A DNA stretch of 54,319 nt, taken from the NCBI GenBank assembly GCA_003208885.1, contig QCUP01000004.1, forward strand, positions 1 through 54,319, read 5' to 3'. The position numbers and the translations under genes are program-made. The notes below the pieces were generated by a model. The model did no database searches. It was given only the letters and a program-made list of their open reading frames with translations, and was not told the origin of the DNA. This DNA comes from Prochlorococcus sp. AG-679-K21. Lineage in GTDB: Bacteria > Cyanobacteriota > Cyanobacteriia > PCC-6307 > Cyanobiaceae. This document shows, piece after piece, positions 36,987 through 46,390 of this stretch. The first letter of the stretch is position 1, and each line of letters starts with the position of its first letter.

Positions 36987-37970
36987 TTAAATACTCCCAT
37001 TGATTACTTCTTCAACTTTTTCGACTATTTGATGTGGTTGAATTATTGTTAGATTTTCTAAATTTCCGTTATAAGGAGTAGGAATATCCTGACTAGATAA
37101 TCTGATAGGTCTAGTATCAAGATCATCAAAACACTCTTCAGTAATCAATGCAATCAATTCTGCTCCAATGCCTCCCGTCTTCATACATTCCTCAACAATA
37201 ATTACATTATTAGTTTTTTTAATTGATTTTGAAATTGTTCTCATATCAAAAGGTTTTAAACTAATAAGATCAATTAATTCCACATCAATATTTTTCTTAT
37301 CTAAGTCTTCAATAGCCTTTAAACAGTGATGTCTCATTCTTGAATAAGTTAATATAGTAATATCTTTACCCTCTTTAACTAAATCAGCTTGATCTAAAGA
37401 ACAGATATAATCTCCGGCAGGCAATTCCTCAGATAAATTATATAAAAGCACATGTTCAAAAAATAGAACAGGGTTATTATCCCTTATAGCTGCCTTCATT
37501 AATCCCTTTGCATTAGTAGGAGTGCTACAAGCAACAATCTTAATACCAGGAACTGCGTGAAAGTAAGCCTCTAATCTTTGACTATGTTCAGCACCTAATT
37601 GTCTGCCTACACCACCAGGACCCCGAACAACTGCGGGTATTTTATAGTTACCGCCACTGGTATATCTGAGCATCCCCATGTTGTTTGAAATTTGATTAAA
37701 AGCTAAAAGTAAAAACCCCATATTCATACCTTCAACTATCGGTCTTAATCCTGTCATAGCAGCACCAACAGCCATACCAGTAAAGCTATTCTCTGCAATT
37801 GGGGTATCTAAAACTCTTAATTCTCCATATTTCTCATATAGATCCTTAGTTACCTTATAAGAACCACCATATTGACCTACATCTTCTCCCATGATGCAAA
37901 CGTTTACATCATTTGCCATCTCTTCATCAATGGCTTCTTTCAAAGCATTAAATAATAAAGTACTAGCCAC
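36987..37970 (-). CDS. pdhB: Pyruvate dehydrogenase E1 component, beta subunit
   Basis: The beta chain of the heterotetrameric ThDP E1 enzyme that decarboxylates pyruvate and feeds acetyl-CoA synthesis. The 327 residues show [21 protein letters not shown], a ThDP-contact segment [18 protein letters not shown], and [16 protein letters not shown]. The start is GTG (GTGGCTAGT at 37970). An ATG 17 bases upstream of it is out of frame. The alpha chain is not in this window. Confidence 0.96.
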   Translation of the reverse strand: MASTLLFNALKEAIDEEMANDVNVCIMGEDVGQYGGSYKVTKDLYEKYGELRVLDTPIAENSFTGMAVGAAMTGLRPIVEGMNMGFLLLAFNQISNNMGMLRYTSGGNYKIPAVVRGPGGVGRQLGAEHSQRLEAYFHAVPGIKIVACSTPTNAKGLMKAAIRDNNPVLFFEHVLLYNLSEELPAGDYICSLDQADLVKEGKDITILTYSRMRHHCLKAIEDLDKKNIDVELIDLISLKPFDMRTISKSIKKTNNVIIVEECMKTGGIGAELIALITEECFDDLDTRPIRLSSQDIPTPYNGNLENLTIIQPHQIVEKVEEVINGSI

Positions 37971-38021
37971 GAGTAATTCCCAAATTAATCATATATATAA
38001 ATTTATACCATCAAGGTTAAA

Positions 38022-38117
38022 TTAACCTCCTTCGGCAAAAGTTATAAGTAGTAATATTGACAAAATCATGCCCGGAGAGAGCAAAAGTATTAACAAGCCT
38101 AAGTCATGTAAAGACAT
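38022..38117 (-). CDS. 31-residue single-helix membrane protein (newly seen)
   Basis: An ORF of 31 codons plus TAA lies in the 183-base gap between DUF3082 and pdhB, on their strand. It begins MSLHDLGLLILLLSPGM and then has a helix of Ile/Leu/Ser residues ending in FAEGG. The whole is one transmembrane helix with a Ser-Pro-Gly in the middle, the layout of small subunits of thylakoid complexes. The stop is 51 bases before pdhB. No strong ribosome site precedes the ATG. I do not recognise the family; a named function would be a guess. Confidence 0.55.
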   Translation of the reverse strand: MSLHDLGLLILLLSPGMILSILLLITFAEGG

Positions 38118-38153
38118 TAAAAAGTAATTGTTTTATTTAATACTATTAGTCTT

Positions 38154-38471
38154 TCAATTTTTTTTTACCAAAAAACTTCGAATAAATACAATAAAAAGAC
38201 CTAATCCAATAAATGCAAAAGAAAAGGTTAATAAAAAAGACAATCCAATAATTAATGTATTAATACTGGAAGATATACTTTGTACAATTTCAGATGAATT
38301 GGAAGGCTTATGAAGTGAAAAATAAATTGCAATTTTATTGCTTATAAAATAAAAAAAAATGCAAAGGAAGAAACTTGTTAATGAACCAGAAATAAAGCTT
38401 AATGGACCTTTTTCAGGAGTATTTTGAGTTTCCATATTTACTTTATTAATTGAAGTCTTTTCATTATTCAT
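38154..38471 (-). CDS. DUF3082 membrane protein
   Basis: A 105-residue protein with an N-terminal polar region and two helices (SLTSFFLCIFFYFISNKIAIYF, and TLIIGLSFLLTFSFAFIGLGLFIVF). This matches my memory of the cyanobacterial/plastid DUF3082 family, which has no assigned function. It follows ispE by 27 bases on the same strand. The start is ATG at 38471. Confidence 0.78.
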   Translation of the reverse strand: MNNEKTSINKVNMETQNTPEKGPLSFISGSLTSFFLCIFFYFISNKIAIYFSLHKPSNSSEIVQSISSSINTLIIGLSFLLTFSFAFIGLGLFIVFIRSFLVKKN

Positions 38472-38498
38472 TTTTTTTTATAGGAAATAAAGAATTTT

Positions 38499-39437
38499 TT
38501 ACAAAAAAGTAATCCCGTTATTAATTAATTTACAGACCCACGCTTCGAATCCATTATTGTTAAACATTTTATGATTTTTTTCAAAAACTTCAGTAGCTAT
38601 ATTTATATCATTAAAAAGAGCAAAACATGTTGGACCAGATCCACTCATTGAGAATGAAAAACAATTTTGCAAATTTGAGAGAAGATATAGTGCTTTCTTT
38701 ACAGAATCATTTTCTTTCTCAACAATAACTTGTAAATCATTTTTTACTTTTATCCTTTTCTCTGATAATTTTGGATCATTGAATCCGTTTATTCTTAAAT
38801 TATTTCTGATATTATTTGTTTTCTCAGTTTCAGTAAAATATTTTGGACAAAATTCATGACTGTATTTTTTATAAGTATCTACAGTTGAGATTGAAATATT
38901 TGGATTTTTTAAAAGTATTACGCCGTAGTCAAATTTAGAATTATATTTCTCAAGAATTTCTCCCCTTCCAAAACAGAATTGGCATCCTCCCTCTACAAAA
39001 AATGGTACATCTGAACCTAATTTTGCGGAAAGTAACAGAATAGTATCGTAATCAAGATCCAAATCCCATAATTTATTAAGTCCAATTAATGTTGCTGCTG
39101 CATTACTAGAACCACCAGCCAAACCGGCACCGATAGGAATATTCTTTTTTAGAAATATATTAGCCCCTAATTCTTTATTTCTTGATATCTCCTTTATGTA
39201 GTTTGCTGCTTTTATTATTAAGTTATCGTCATTAAGGCATAGATCTTTGCTATCAGACTTTAATTTAATCTCACCAATTTGATTATTCTCAAATTCTATA
39301 TAATCAGAAAGATCAATATTTTGCATTATCATTGCTAATTCATGATATCCGTCCTCTCTTTTTCCGATAATTTCAAGATGGAGATTTATCTTTGCAGGTG
39401 ATTTAACACAAATTTTAGTTGTAGATAATTTCGACAT
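38499..39437 (-). CDS. ispE: 4-(cytidine 5'-diphospho)-2-C-methyl-D-erythritol kinase
   Basis: A GHMP-fold kinase of the MEP pathway, here 312 residues. The ATP loop PIGAGLAGGSSNAAA and the N-terminal KSPAKINLHLEIIGKREDGYHEL are diagnostic, and the third GHMP motif is in FSFSMSGSGPTCFALF. It starts 1 base after the rsmA stop, so the two genes are very likely co-translated. The other MEP gene here, dxs, is 23 kb away. Confidence 0.96.
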   Translation of the reverse strand: MSKLSTTKICVKSPAKINLHLEIIGKREDGYHELAMIMQNIDLSDYIEFENNQIGEIKLKSDSKDLCLNDDNLIIKAANYIKEISRNKELGANIFLKKNIPIGAGLAGGSSNAAATLIGLNKLWDLDLDYDTILLLSAKLGSDVPFFVEGGCQFCFGRGEILEKYNSKFDYGVILLKNPNISISTVDTYKKYSHEFCPKYFTETEKTNNIRNNLRINGFNDPKLSEKRIKVKNDLQVIVEKENDSVKKALYLLSNLQNCFSFSMSGSGPTCFALFNDINIATEVFEKNHKMFNNNGFEAWVCKLINNGITFL

Positions 39438-39438
39438 T

Positions 39439-40272
39439 TTACTGATTCTTATTTGTTATTTTAATACAAGCATCTGCAAGCATAATCCATTTATTAATTG
39501 AAATATCTTGAGGTCTTGAATTAAAGCATATTTCAGATGATTCTGATAATTTCTTTATCTCACCCACTGAAAGTATAGAATTAAGAGTATTTCTTATCAT
39601 TTTTCTTCTTGAGTTAAATGAAATCCTAAGAAGTTTATCTAAATATTTCTCTAGGTTAATATCTAAACGCATCTCTGATCTCAATGGTTCAAAAACAACC
39701 AAAGAAGAATACACTTTTGGAGGTGGGTTAAAAGAAGATGGAGGTACATCACATATCTTTCTTATATTAGAGATAAGTTGCATTCTTACACTCAGAGCTC
39801 CTGCTTTCGTATCGCCATGCTTAGCTAAAATCCTATCTACAACATCCTTTTGCATTAAGAAAATTATTTTCTTATAATTATTATTGCTAATTATTCCTAA
39901 TCTTCCTACAAAAATATCCAATATTGGGCCTGTAATATTGTATGGGATATTTGCTATCACTTTTGTAATTTTTTTATTTATTGAGTCAAGATTTGTTGAA
40001 AGAATATCTCCTTGTTGAAGTGAAAAATTTTTATCATTTTTAAATTTATTATTTAAAAGGTCAATTAAATCCTTATCCAACTCGATAGCATGTAATCTAC
40101 TGATTTTCGAATCTAGCAATTTCGATGTTAAAGCTCCTCTTCCTGGACCAATTTCTAAAATAAAATCTTTTTCTTCAAGTTCAGCTACCTCTTTGATTTT
40201 CTCCAATATCAGATTATTAACCAACCAATGTTGTCCAAATCTTTTTTTTTGATGATGGTTTTTAAAATTCAT
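39439..40272 (-). CDS. rsmA: 16S rRNA (adenine1518/1519-N6) dimethyltransferase
   Basis: Also called KsgA; dimethylates two adenosines of the 16S 3' hairpin during small-subunit maturation. The SAM motif is [15 protein letters not shown], the catalytic motif IV is NIPYNIT, and the start region is [13 protein letters not shown] place the start at the ATG at 40272 ([17 protein letters not shown]), giving 277 residues. The 42 residues encoded further upstream look like random hydrophobic sequence and would overlap the divergent gene. Confidence 0.95.
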   Translation of the reverse strand: MNFKNHHQKKRFGQHWLVNNLILEKIKEVAELEEKDFILEIGPGRGALTSKLLDSKISRLHAIELDKDLIDLLNNKFKNDKNFSLQQGDILSTNLDSINKKITKVIANIPYNITGPILDIFVGRLGIISNNNYKKIIFLMQKDVVDRILAKHGDTKAGALSVRMQLISNIRKICDVPPSSFNPPPKVYSSLVVFEPLRSEMRLDINLEKYLDKLLRISFNSRRKMIRNTLNSILSVGEIKKLSESSEICFNSRPQDISINKWIMLADACIKITNKNQ

Positions 40273-40330
40273 CCAAAAGAGAAATAATATGTTTAAATTA
40301 AATATATATTTTATATCTTTATTAAATAGT

Positions 40331-40642
40331 ATGGGCCTATCAAAAAAAAATTTAGGTAAACTCAATACTTTTATTAAAAAAAATAATTTAGTTAGCAATA
40401 ATAACTCAATTAAAAAACCTCAAGAATCCCACAAGGCTTCCAAAGTTGAAAACCCTTCCAAAATCTTTTATTCTATAATTGATAACTCAGATAATATAAA
40501 TGAGACATTAGATGCAAATCAATTATTAAAAAAAAGTGAGGACGTTTTTCATAATATAAGTTCTAGAAAAACTAATACCTCAGAGAGTCTATCGACAGAG
40601 GAAGAACTATATGACGAATTTAATTATCTTCTTGATGAATAA
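40331..40642 (+). CDS. Hypothetical protein, 103 residues
   Basis: A polar, Lys/Asn/Ser-rich protein with no helix, signal peptide or motif. An in-frame ATG at 40289 would add 14 residues and leave only 16 bases to the divergent rsmA, so I prefer the ATG at 40331 ([19 protein letters not shown]). The acidic C-terminus ([18 protein letters not shown]) is the only notable feature. It precedes rlmH by 20 bases. I do not recognise it. Confidence 0.6.
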   Translation: MGLSKKNLGKLNTFIKKNNLVSNNNSIKKPQESHKASKVENPSKIFYSIIDNSDNINETLDANQLLKKSEDVFHNISSRKTNTSESLSTEEELYDEFNYLLDE

Positions 40643-40662
40643 AGAAATTTTTCTTTTTCTCT

Positions 40663-41076
40663 ATGCTTCAAACTAATAGATTATCAATAAATGCTATTGG
40701 TAAAATAAAAAAAAATTGGATAAGAGAAGGAATTAATCAATACAAAAAAAGAATGCCAGATCTTATTATTAATGAATCTAAGAGTTTTAATATTGATAAT
40801 ATTCGAGTTAATAATATTATTATTTGCCTTACTGAAGAAGGACAATCCTTTAATTCAATTGAACTAACTTCCTTACTTTTAAATTTTAAAAATAAAAAAA
40901 TTAATTTTCTTATTGGAGACGCAAATGGAATCCCTCCAGATATTAAAGATAAATCGAATCTTCTACTAAGCCTTTCTCCTCTTACTTTTCCTCATGAACT
41001 TGCAAGATTAATTCTTATCGAACAAATTTATAGAGCTATTTCTATTTCTAATAATTCGCCTTATCATCGTGCCTAA
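40663..41076 (+). CDS. rlmH: 23S rRNA (pseudouridine1915-N3)-methyltransferase
   Basis: A SPOUT methyltransferase that modifies helix 69 of 23S rRNA on assembled ribosomes. The 137 residues have the [15 protein letters not shown]-knot segment and the C-terminal NNSPYHRA, equivalent to the family's NHPYHR end. The N-terminal region is more Asn/Lys-rich than in most homologues. It ends 121 bases before umuD, and that gap contains the LexA box. Confidence 0.9.
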   Translation: MLQTNRLSINAIGKIKKNWIREGINQYKKRMPDLIINESKSFNIDNIRVNNIIICLTEEGQSFNSIELTSLLLNFKNKKINFLIGDANGIPPDIKDKSNLLLSLSPLTFPHELARLILIEQIYRAISISNNSPYHRA

Positions 41077-41141
41077 ACAGAAAATTTAAGATTAATACAT
41101 AAACCTCTTAAAACAAACACAATTTTAGTTTTTTAATATAT

Positions 41142-41155
41142 AGTATATATGTACT
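41142..41155 (+). promoter_or_regulatory. Candidate LexA (SOS) operator upstream of umuDC
   Basis: AGTATATATGTACT matches the cyanobacterial LexA box as I remember it (AGTACWNWTGTACT) at 13 of 14 positions; only the C at position 5 is T. It is a palindrome with AGTA/TACT arms, centred about 50 bases before the umuD GTG. The consensus is recalled from cyanobacterial SOS work, not searched here. Its position in front of an error-prone polymerase operon makes it credible. Confidence 0.65.
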
Positions 41156-41197
41156 ACTGCAAGGATTTCGTATTCTTCTGATTTAACTTTTAAAAAG

Positions 41198-41584
41198 GTG
41201 AAGATTCCATTATTAAGTGATTCGGTCTCAGCGGGTTTCCCCTCTCCTGCAGATGACTATACTGAGGAAAATATTGATTTGAACGAGCATTTAATATCTA
41301 ATCCTTTTAGTACTTTTTTCCTTAGAGTCAAAGGTGACTCAATGATCAATTCAGGAATTAAAGATAAAGATTTAATAATAGTAGATAAGAGTCTAACTGC
41401 TAAACCAGGAAATATTATTATTGCGATGATAGATGGAGAATTTACTATAAAAAGATTATCCATAAAAAATAATGAATTATATTTAAAAGCAGAAAATCAT
41501 AAATATCCAGACTTCAGTTTTAGAAATCATATTGATATACAAATTTGGGGAGTTGTAATCTATTCAATACATAGTTACTTATGA
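41198..41584 (+). CDS. umuD: UmuD-like SOS mutagenesis protein
   Basis: A LexA-family self-cleaving protein that becomes UmuD' and joins UmuC in DNA polymerase V. The 128 residues start at a GTG with no clear ribosome site. The expected cleavage site is A12-G13 (SAGFPSPADDY), equivalent to E. coli C24-G25, so the N-terminal arm is about 12 residues shorter than in E. coli. The catalytic pair is S48 (GDSMIN) and K85 (FTIKRL). The last 4 bases overlap umuC (ATGA). Confidence 0.94.
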   Translation: MKIPLLSDSVSAGFPSPADDYTEENIDLNEHLISNPFSTFFLRVKGDSMINSGIKDKDLIIVDKSLTAKPGNIIIAMIDGEFTIKRLSIKNNELYLKAENHKYPDFSFRNHIDIQIWGVVIYSIHSYL

Positions 41585-42873
41585 AAAGTAAAAGCTCAAG
41601 GACTGATGCAATAGCTCTTATAGATGCCAATAATTTCTACGCATCGTGCGAACAAAGTATTAACCCCAATTTAAGGAATAAACCAGTAGTAATCTTATCT
41701 AATAACGACGGATGTATTATCGCAAGAAGCCCTGAAGCTCGTGCTTTGAAAATAAAAATGGGAATTCCTTATTTTAAAGTCAAAGAAAGTTTGAATAACT
41801 TAGGAGTTGCAGTCCTAAGTTCCAATTACTCGCTCTATGGTGATATGAGCAAGAGATTAATGAATTTATTAAAGGACTATTCTGAAGAGATAGAGATTTA
41901 TTCTATTGATGAAGCCTTTATTTCAATTCTTAGACCTAAAGATAAGAATTTAAATCCTTGGGCAAGAAAAGTAAGGTGCTTAATATATCAAAATCTAGGA
42001 ATAACTTTAACAATAGGAATAGCAGAAAACAAAGTAAGGGCAAAAATTGCTAATAATCTAGCTAAGAATATAGATTCTTCCGCAGGAATATTTGATTTAG
42101 CTAGGATCTATAATGATAATGATTACTTAAGAAAAATTAGTATAGAAAAAATATGGGGTATTGGTAAGCAAACATCTAATTGGTTACAAAGCAAAGGGAT
42201 TAAAAATGCAAAAGAATTCAGAGATATGGATGAAGATGAAATCAGTAAGAAATTAGGGATCATAGGGAAAAGATTACAAATGGAATTAAAAGGTAATAAA
42301 TGTCTTCCGATAGAAATAATTAAGAAGCAAAAAAAAGAGATTCAAGTAAGTAGAAGCTTTGGAAAACCAATCACAAAATTAGAAGATTTAACTCAAGCAT
42401 TAGCAATTTATGCAATAAAAGCGTCCGAGAAAATGAGAAGTCAAAGCTTAAAATCATCTGCCATTACTATATTTGTAAGAACTAGTCATTATTCAAATCA
42501 TCCTTATCAAAAAAGTGCTTATAAAAAACTTATAAATGCAACAGATAATACAAGTACTATTTTAAAAACAGTACTTGCATTATCTAAAGAAATTTATACT
42601 CCGGAATATAAATTATCAAAGGCTGGGGTTTTAATGCAGGATTTAACTAATTGCAAATATTTACAGCAATCAATTATAAATTACGAATCTCAAGAGGAAT
42701 TAAAAAAATCAATCCGTCTTATGAAAACAATTGACTCCTTGAATAAAAAATTTAATAATGAAGTAATTACATGGGCAATTGCAAGAAAACCACAAGAATG
42801 GGCAATGAATAGAAATTCATTAAGTTCTGGGTCTACAACAGATATTAGAAAAATTCCAAATATAATGATATAA
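41581..42873 (+). CDS. umuC: Y-family DNA polymerase UmuC
   Basis: The catalytic subunit of error-prone DNA polymerase V, 430 residues against 422 in E. coli. The palm has DANNFYASCEQSINP near the N-terminus and YSIDEAFI with the second pair of acidic catalytic residues. The little-finger domain and the UmuC-specific C-terminal region with QEWAMNRNSLSSGSTTDI are present. ATGA overlap with umuD indicates coupled expression. Only 9 bases separate its stop from the HExxH gene. Confidence 0.96.
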   Translation: MKSKSSRTDAIALIDANNFYASCEQSINPNLRNKPVVILSNNDGCIIARSPEARALKIKMGIPYFKVKESLNNLGVAVLSSNYSLYGDMSKRLMNLLKDYSEEIEIYSIDEAFISILRPKDKNLNPWARKVRCLIYQNLGITLTIGIAENKVRAKIANNLAKNIDSSAGIFDLARIYNDNDYLRKISIEKIWGIGKQTSNWLQSKGIKNAKEFRDMDEDEISKKLGIIGKRLQMELKGNKCLPIEIIKKQKKEIQVSRSFGKPITKLEDLTQALAIYAIKASEKMRSQSLKSSAITIFVRTSHYSNHPYQKSAYKKLINATDNTSTILKTVLALSKEIYTPEYKLSKAGVLMQDLTNCKYLQQSIINYESQEELKKSIRLMKTIDSLNKKFNNEVITWAIARKPQEWAMNRNSLSSGSTTDIRKIPNIMI

Positions 42874-42882
42874 AAATGGAAT

Positions 42883-43338
42883 ATGGAATTTATATTATTT
42901 TTAAGCAAAATCGATAAAGAGATAATAGAGCTGATCAATAAATCAAATAATTCAATAGAAGAAAATACAGCTCTTTGTGCTATGGATAAAAAATTTGTTG
43001 GTTTTTATAAAAGAAGAGAAAAAGTAATAGTTATTTGCACTGAAAATGCTAAAAAATTAGGAGGATATAAAAAAGGCGAACGTTACGATAATCACAAAAC
43101 AAATCTTTATATAAGAAGAGCTTTAAGGCATGAGACGACACATCTAGTCCAGTCATGCAATAACAATAAACCCACAGGGATAATAAAAAATATAGAAGAT
43201 AAAATTAATTCAGGAAAATTAAAAGCGTTAAATTCCTCAGTACGATTATCTGGAAATTATTCAAAAGAGTTAGAGGCTTATGTTATGGAGGACAAGCCAA
43301 GAAAAGTAAAAGAGATAATAAAAAGTTATTGTTTATAA
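42883..43338 (+). CDS. HExxH putative metalloprotease linked to umuDC
   Basis: A 151-residue soluble protein. H83-E84-T-T-H87 (LRHETTHLVQS) is a canonical HExxH zinc motif, and E129 to A132 (KELEAYVM) gives an ExxA that could supply the third ligand, as in gluzincins. It has no signal peptide. The ATG is 9 bases behind umuC, so it is likely part of the LexA-box operon. I do not recognise it as SprT, ImmA/IrrE or WLM, although all share HExxH. Its function is not established; a role in DNA-protein crosslink or SOS protein turnover is speculation. Confidence 0.78.
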   Translation: MEFILFLSKIDKEIIELINKSNNSIEENTALCAMDKKFVGFYKRREKVIVICTENAKKLGGYKKGERYDNHKTNLYIRRALRHETTHLVQSCNNNKPTGIIKNIEDKINSGKLKALNSSVRLSGNYSKELEAYVMEDKPRKVKEIIKSYCL

Positions 43339-43350
43339 ATTCGTAAACAT

Positions 43351-45387
43351 TTATTGGTTAGAAGAAAAATTTCCACACCGTTGTTTATCAAGAAAATTGA
43401 TATGTTCTCTTTCTAGGTAATATAATTCTTGAAATTTTATAGCATCAGAGTTTAAATCTTTGAATACATCTTCAATCTCTTTATTAGAATCTGAAGGTTC
43501 TGAAGAAGAATTATCGATTAAAATAGAAATACAGTTTTCCAAAGTCTTTAGTCTTTGCGAACCCCAGGATTCAATAAGATGTCTACATCTTTTTAATGAT
43601 TTATATCTTTCGAGAAGAGACAAAGTACCCAAAAGATTATGTTTAGAATTTTTTAAAGTGGTTAAAAATAATTCATCTGGATTAATAAAAGTATTAATTT
43701 TATTTGAGACTTCTAAATCATTAAGAGCTAAATGATCAGGCAATAGTGAAATCAAGTTAATTGAAATAAATTCATTATTTAATTGTTTATTATTAGGATC
43801 TTTTAAATCGTCTAAATAATTTGCACTTAAATTATTTACTTCTATTGTTGAAATAGATTCCCAAATAAGACGAATGTATTCAGTATTGAAGATGTTAATT
43901 TCTCTTTTAAGTAATTCTTCACGAATAAAAAGTCTATGTTCAGGGCAATGCAAATAGTAATAAATTATCTCTGATTCATTTTTTTCACGCTGACTAACTT
44001 CACTTGGTTGTTCAAATTTTTTTGATCTGCCATGCCAACGAAATCCTTTAATTTGTTTTCTTAAGTCTTCTTCAAATTTAATGGCTAATCTCGCTTGACC
44101 CATACTTAATCTTTCAGAAACTTTCTGCAAATAGTTAGTTCTTGTAGCAGATTGAGGAAATTTGCTTAATAACTTAACTAACGAAGAAATAACGTTCTGA
44201 AAAATATCAGATTTAGATAAGTCTTTATTATCAAAAATCTGATCAATCTCCCAATCAATCCAAAAAGAGGCATTATCTATTAAATTAAAATAATCTTCAG
44301 GTGTATTTTCTTTAAGATACTCGTCAGGATCTTTAAATGATTTTATTTGCAGGATTTTTAAGTTTATTTGATCGTGAAGAGATAAACTTTCAACTTCGTT
44401 TATAACCCTTTTTGTAGCTAATCTTCCTGCATTATCAGAATCAAAGTTAATAATTATATTTTTACTATCAGTACATCTACAAAGTTGCGAAATCTGATAT
44501 TTATTTAATGCCGTTCCAAGAGAAGCGACAGAATTAGTAATCCCTTGTGAATGTAGTGAAATAACATCGAAATAACCTTCAACTACCACGGCTTTGTCTC
44601 GTTTTCTAATATTGCTGGATGCTTTATCAAAAGCAAACAACATTTTACCCTTCTCAAAAACTTCAGTTTCGGGAGAATTTAAATATTTAGGTTCCTGACC
44701 ATCAAGAGATCTACCTCCAAAAGCAACTACACGCCCCTGCATATCAAAAATAGGAACTATCAATCTATTTCTAAATCGATCGTAAACCTTATCAGTATTA
44801 TCCTTAGAGACAACAAGACCTGCACTTAAGATTAACTTTAAAGGAAATTTCTCAACTTTTGAAAGATAATTGAATAATTCATTCCATGAATTAGGAGCAT
44901 AACCTAATTCAAAATCATTAATATTTTTAATATTTAAATTTCGTTGTGAAGTTAAATAGTGATATGCTTCCTTACCCAAGGAATTATTTAATTGAGACTT
45001 AAACCATTCCTTTGTTACGCGAAGAATCTTATATAATTCCTCTCTCCTAGATAATTGTTTTTTATATATTTCTTGTTGAGGCCCATCAACATTTATTACA
45101 TTTATATCGTTCTTTTTTGCAAGTGAAAGAACAACATCAGTAAAGTTGTTACGTGTAAACTCCATCAAAAATTTAATAGAATTACCTCCAGCTCCACAAG
45201 AGAAACAATAATAAAATTGTTTTGCAGGAGAAACTGTCATAGATGGCTTACTATCATCATGAAAAGGACATATACCAACAAATTCTTTTCCCTTTTTCTT
45301 TAATACAATATGTTCAGAAATAACATCTACGATATCTGCCTTATCTTTAACCTCCTGAATAGTTCTTGGATGTATGGAAGGTCCCAT
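43351..45387 (-). CDS. dnaG: DNA primase
   Basis: Makes RNA primers at the fork. The 678 residues start with the CHC2 zinc-ribbon (VGICPFHDDSKPSMTVS and YCFSCGAGGN). The TOPRIM core follows with AVVVEGYFDVISL and the acidic INFDSDNAGRLATKR. The C-terminal ~200 residues form the helicase-binding region and are less conserved, as in most DnaG. It is divergent from the DMT transporter across 100 bases and convergent with the HExxH gene. Confidence 0.96.
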   Translation of the reverse strand: MGPSIHPRTIQEVKDKADIVDVISEHIVLKKKGKEFVGICPFHDDSKPSMTVSPAKQFYYCFSCGAGGNSIKFLMEFTRNNFTDVVLSLAKKNDINVINVDGPQQEIYKKQLSRREELYKILRVTKEWFKSQLNNSLGKEAYHYLTSQRNLNIKNINDFELGYAPNSWNELFNYLSKVEKFPLKLILSAGLVVSKDNTDKVYDRFRNRLIVPIFDMQGRVVAFGGRSLDGQEPKYLNSPETEVFEKGKMLFAFDKASSNIRKRDKAVVVEGYFDVISLHSQGITNSVASLGTALNKYQISQLCRCTDSKNIIINFDSDNAGRLATKRVINEVESLSLHDQINLKILQIKSFKDPDEYLKENTPEDYFNLIDNASFWIDWEIDQIFDNKDLSKSDIFQNVISSLVKLLSKFPQSATRTNYLQKVSERLSMGQARLAIKFEEDLRKQIKGFRWHGRSKKFEQPSEVSQREKNESEIIYYYLHCPEHRLFIREELLKREINIFNTEYIRLIWESISTIEVNNLSANYLDDLKDPNNKQLNNEFISINLISLLPDHLALNDLEVSNKINTFINPDELFLTTLKNSKHNLLGTLSLLERYKSLKRCRHLIESWGSQRLKTLENCISILIDNSSSEPSDSNKEIEDVFKDLNSDAIKFQELYYLEREHINFLDKQRCGNFSSNQ

Positions 45388-45487
45388 TTATTTATTTTTC
45401 TAAAAAGAATTCCTAATAATCATTTTTCGTTATAGGTCAAATTTTTAAAAGAATCTACTTAATTTCACAATAAAACTATTTTTAGTA

Positions 45488-46375
45488 ATGCTTATAGAAT
45501 TTTTTAATCAAAAGAATAATTCATTTAAAAAATTAAATTTAATATTGGCATCGTTTTTTTTCAGCCTTATGACTGTTTGCGTAAAAAAAATTGATAATAG
45601 AATACCTATATATGAATTAGTATTTTTTAGATCATTATTAAGCTTGTTCATTACCTCTTTGATAATAAATAAAAAGAATTTGAATCCCTGGGGAAAGAAC
45701 AAACCATTACTAATTTTAAGGGGCATTTTAGGGACAATAGCTTTGGTTTGTATATTTTATGCTATTAAAAATATGCCTTTAAATATTTCTACTGTTATTC
45801 AATATACATACCCTATATTCATATCTATTTTTGCAGGAATTCTAATTAATGAAAAGATTACTAGGAATCTGATTATTGCATCTATAACTGGATGGTTAGG
45901 AATATTAATAATCTTAAATCCCTATCAATTATCGAATTTTAACATTGAGCTAGATAAATTTACTGTATTAATAGCATTTCTTGGAGCTATATCAACAGCC
46001 CTAGCTTACATAACTGTAAAAAAACTATCCTTAACAGAAGATATTTTCATAATAATTAAATACTTTCCTTTAATGTCCGTAATAACGTTATCACCAATTG
46101 TATTTTTCAATTGGGTAACACCGAATATTAATGATTTAATCTGGATAATAGGTATAGGTATATTTACACAAGCTGGACAAACATTTTTAACAATTGGATT
46201 AAAGAAATTACCAACCTCTGAAGCGGCTAGGATAAATTATTTACAAGTACTTTTTGGCTCTTTATGGGGAACTCTGTTCTTCAAGGAACTAATAAATATT
46301 AACTTTATTGTTGGAGCAGTACTTGTTTTGTTAGGAACTATTATTTCTACTAGCAAAAAACTAAAAAAGATTTAA
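45488..46375 (+). CDS. EamA/DMT superfamily transporter
   Basis: A ten-helix drug/metabolite-type exporter of 295 residues with the usual two repeated EamA halves: the first covers residues 15-140, with ERxxxx-type loop VFFRSLLSLFITSLI, and the second covers 155-290. Substrates of this superfamily range from amino acids to nucleotide sugars, and the sequence does not reveal which. It is followed after 15 bases by a small exported protein. Confidence 0.88.
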   Translation: MLIEFFNQKNNSFKKLNLILASFFFSLMTVCVKKIDNRIPIYELVFFRSLLSLFITSLIINKKNLNPWGKNKPLLILRGILGTIALVCIFYAIKNMPLNISTVIQYTYPIFISIFAGILINEKITRNLIIASITGWLGILIILNPYQLSNFNIELDKFTVLIAFLGAISTALAYITVKKLSLTEDIFIIIKYFPLMSVITLSPIVFFNWVTPNINDLIWIIGIGIFTQAGQTFLTIGLKKLPTSEAARINYLQVLFGSLWGTLFFKELININFIVGAVLVLLGTIISTSKKLKKI

Positions 46376-46390
46376 AATAATAAAAAAAGT

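Noticed and set aside
38068-38127. Plus-strand 19-codon ORF (MPGESKSINKPK...)
   Set aside because: It lies antisense to the 31-residue membrane frame, has no ribosome site, and is shorter; the opposite-strand frame is a better explanation.
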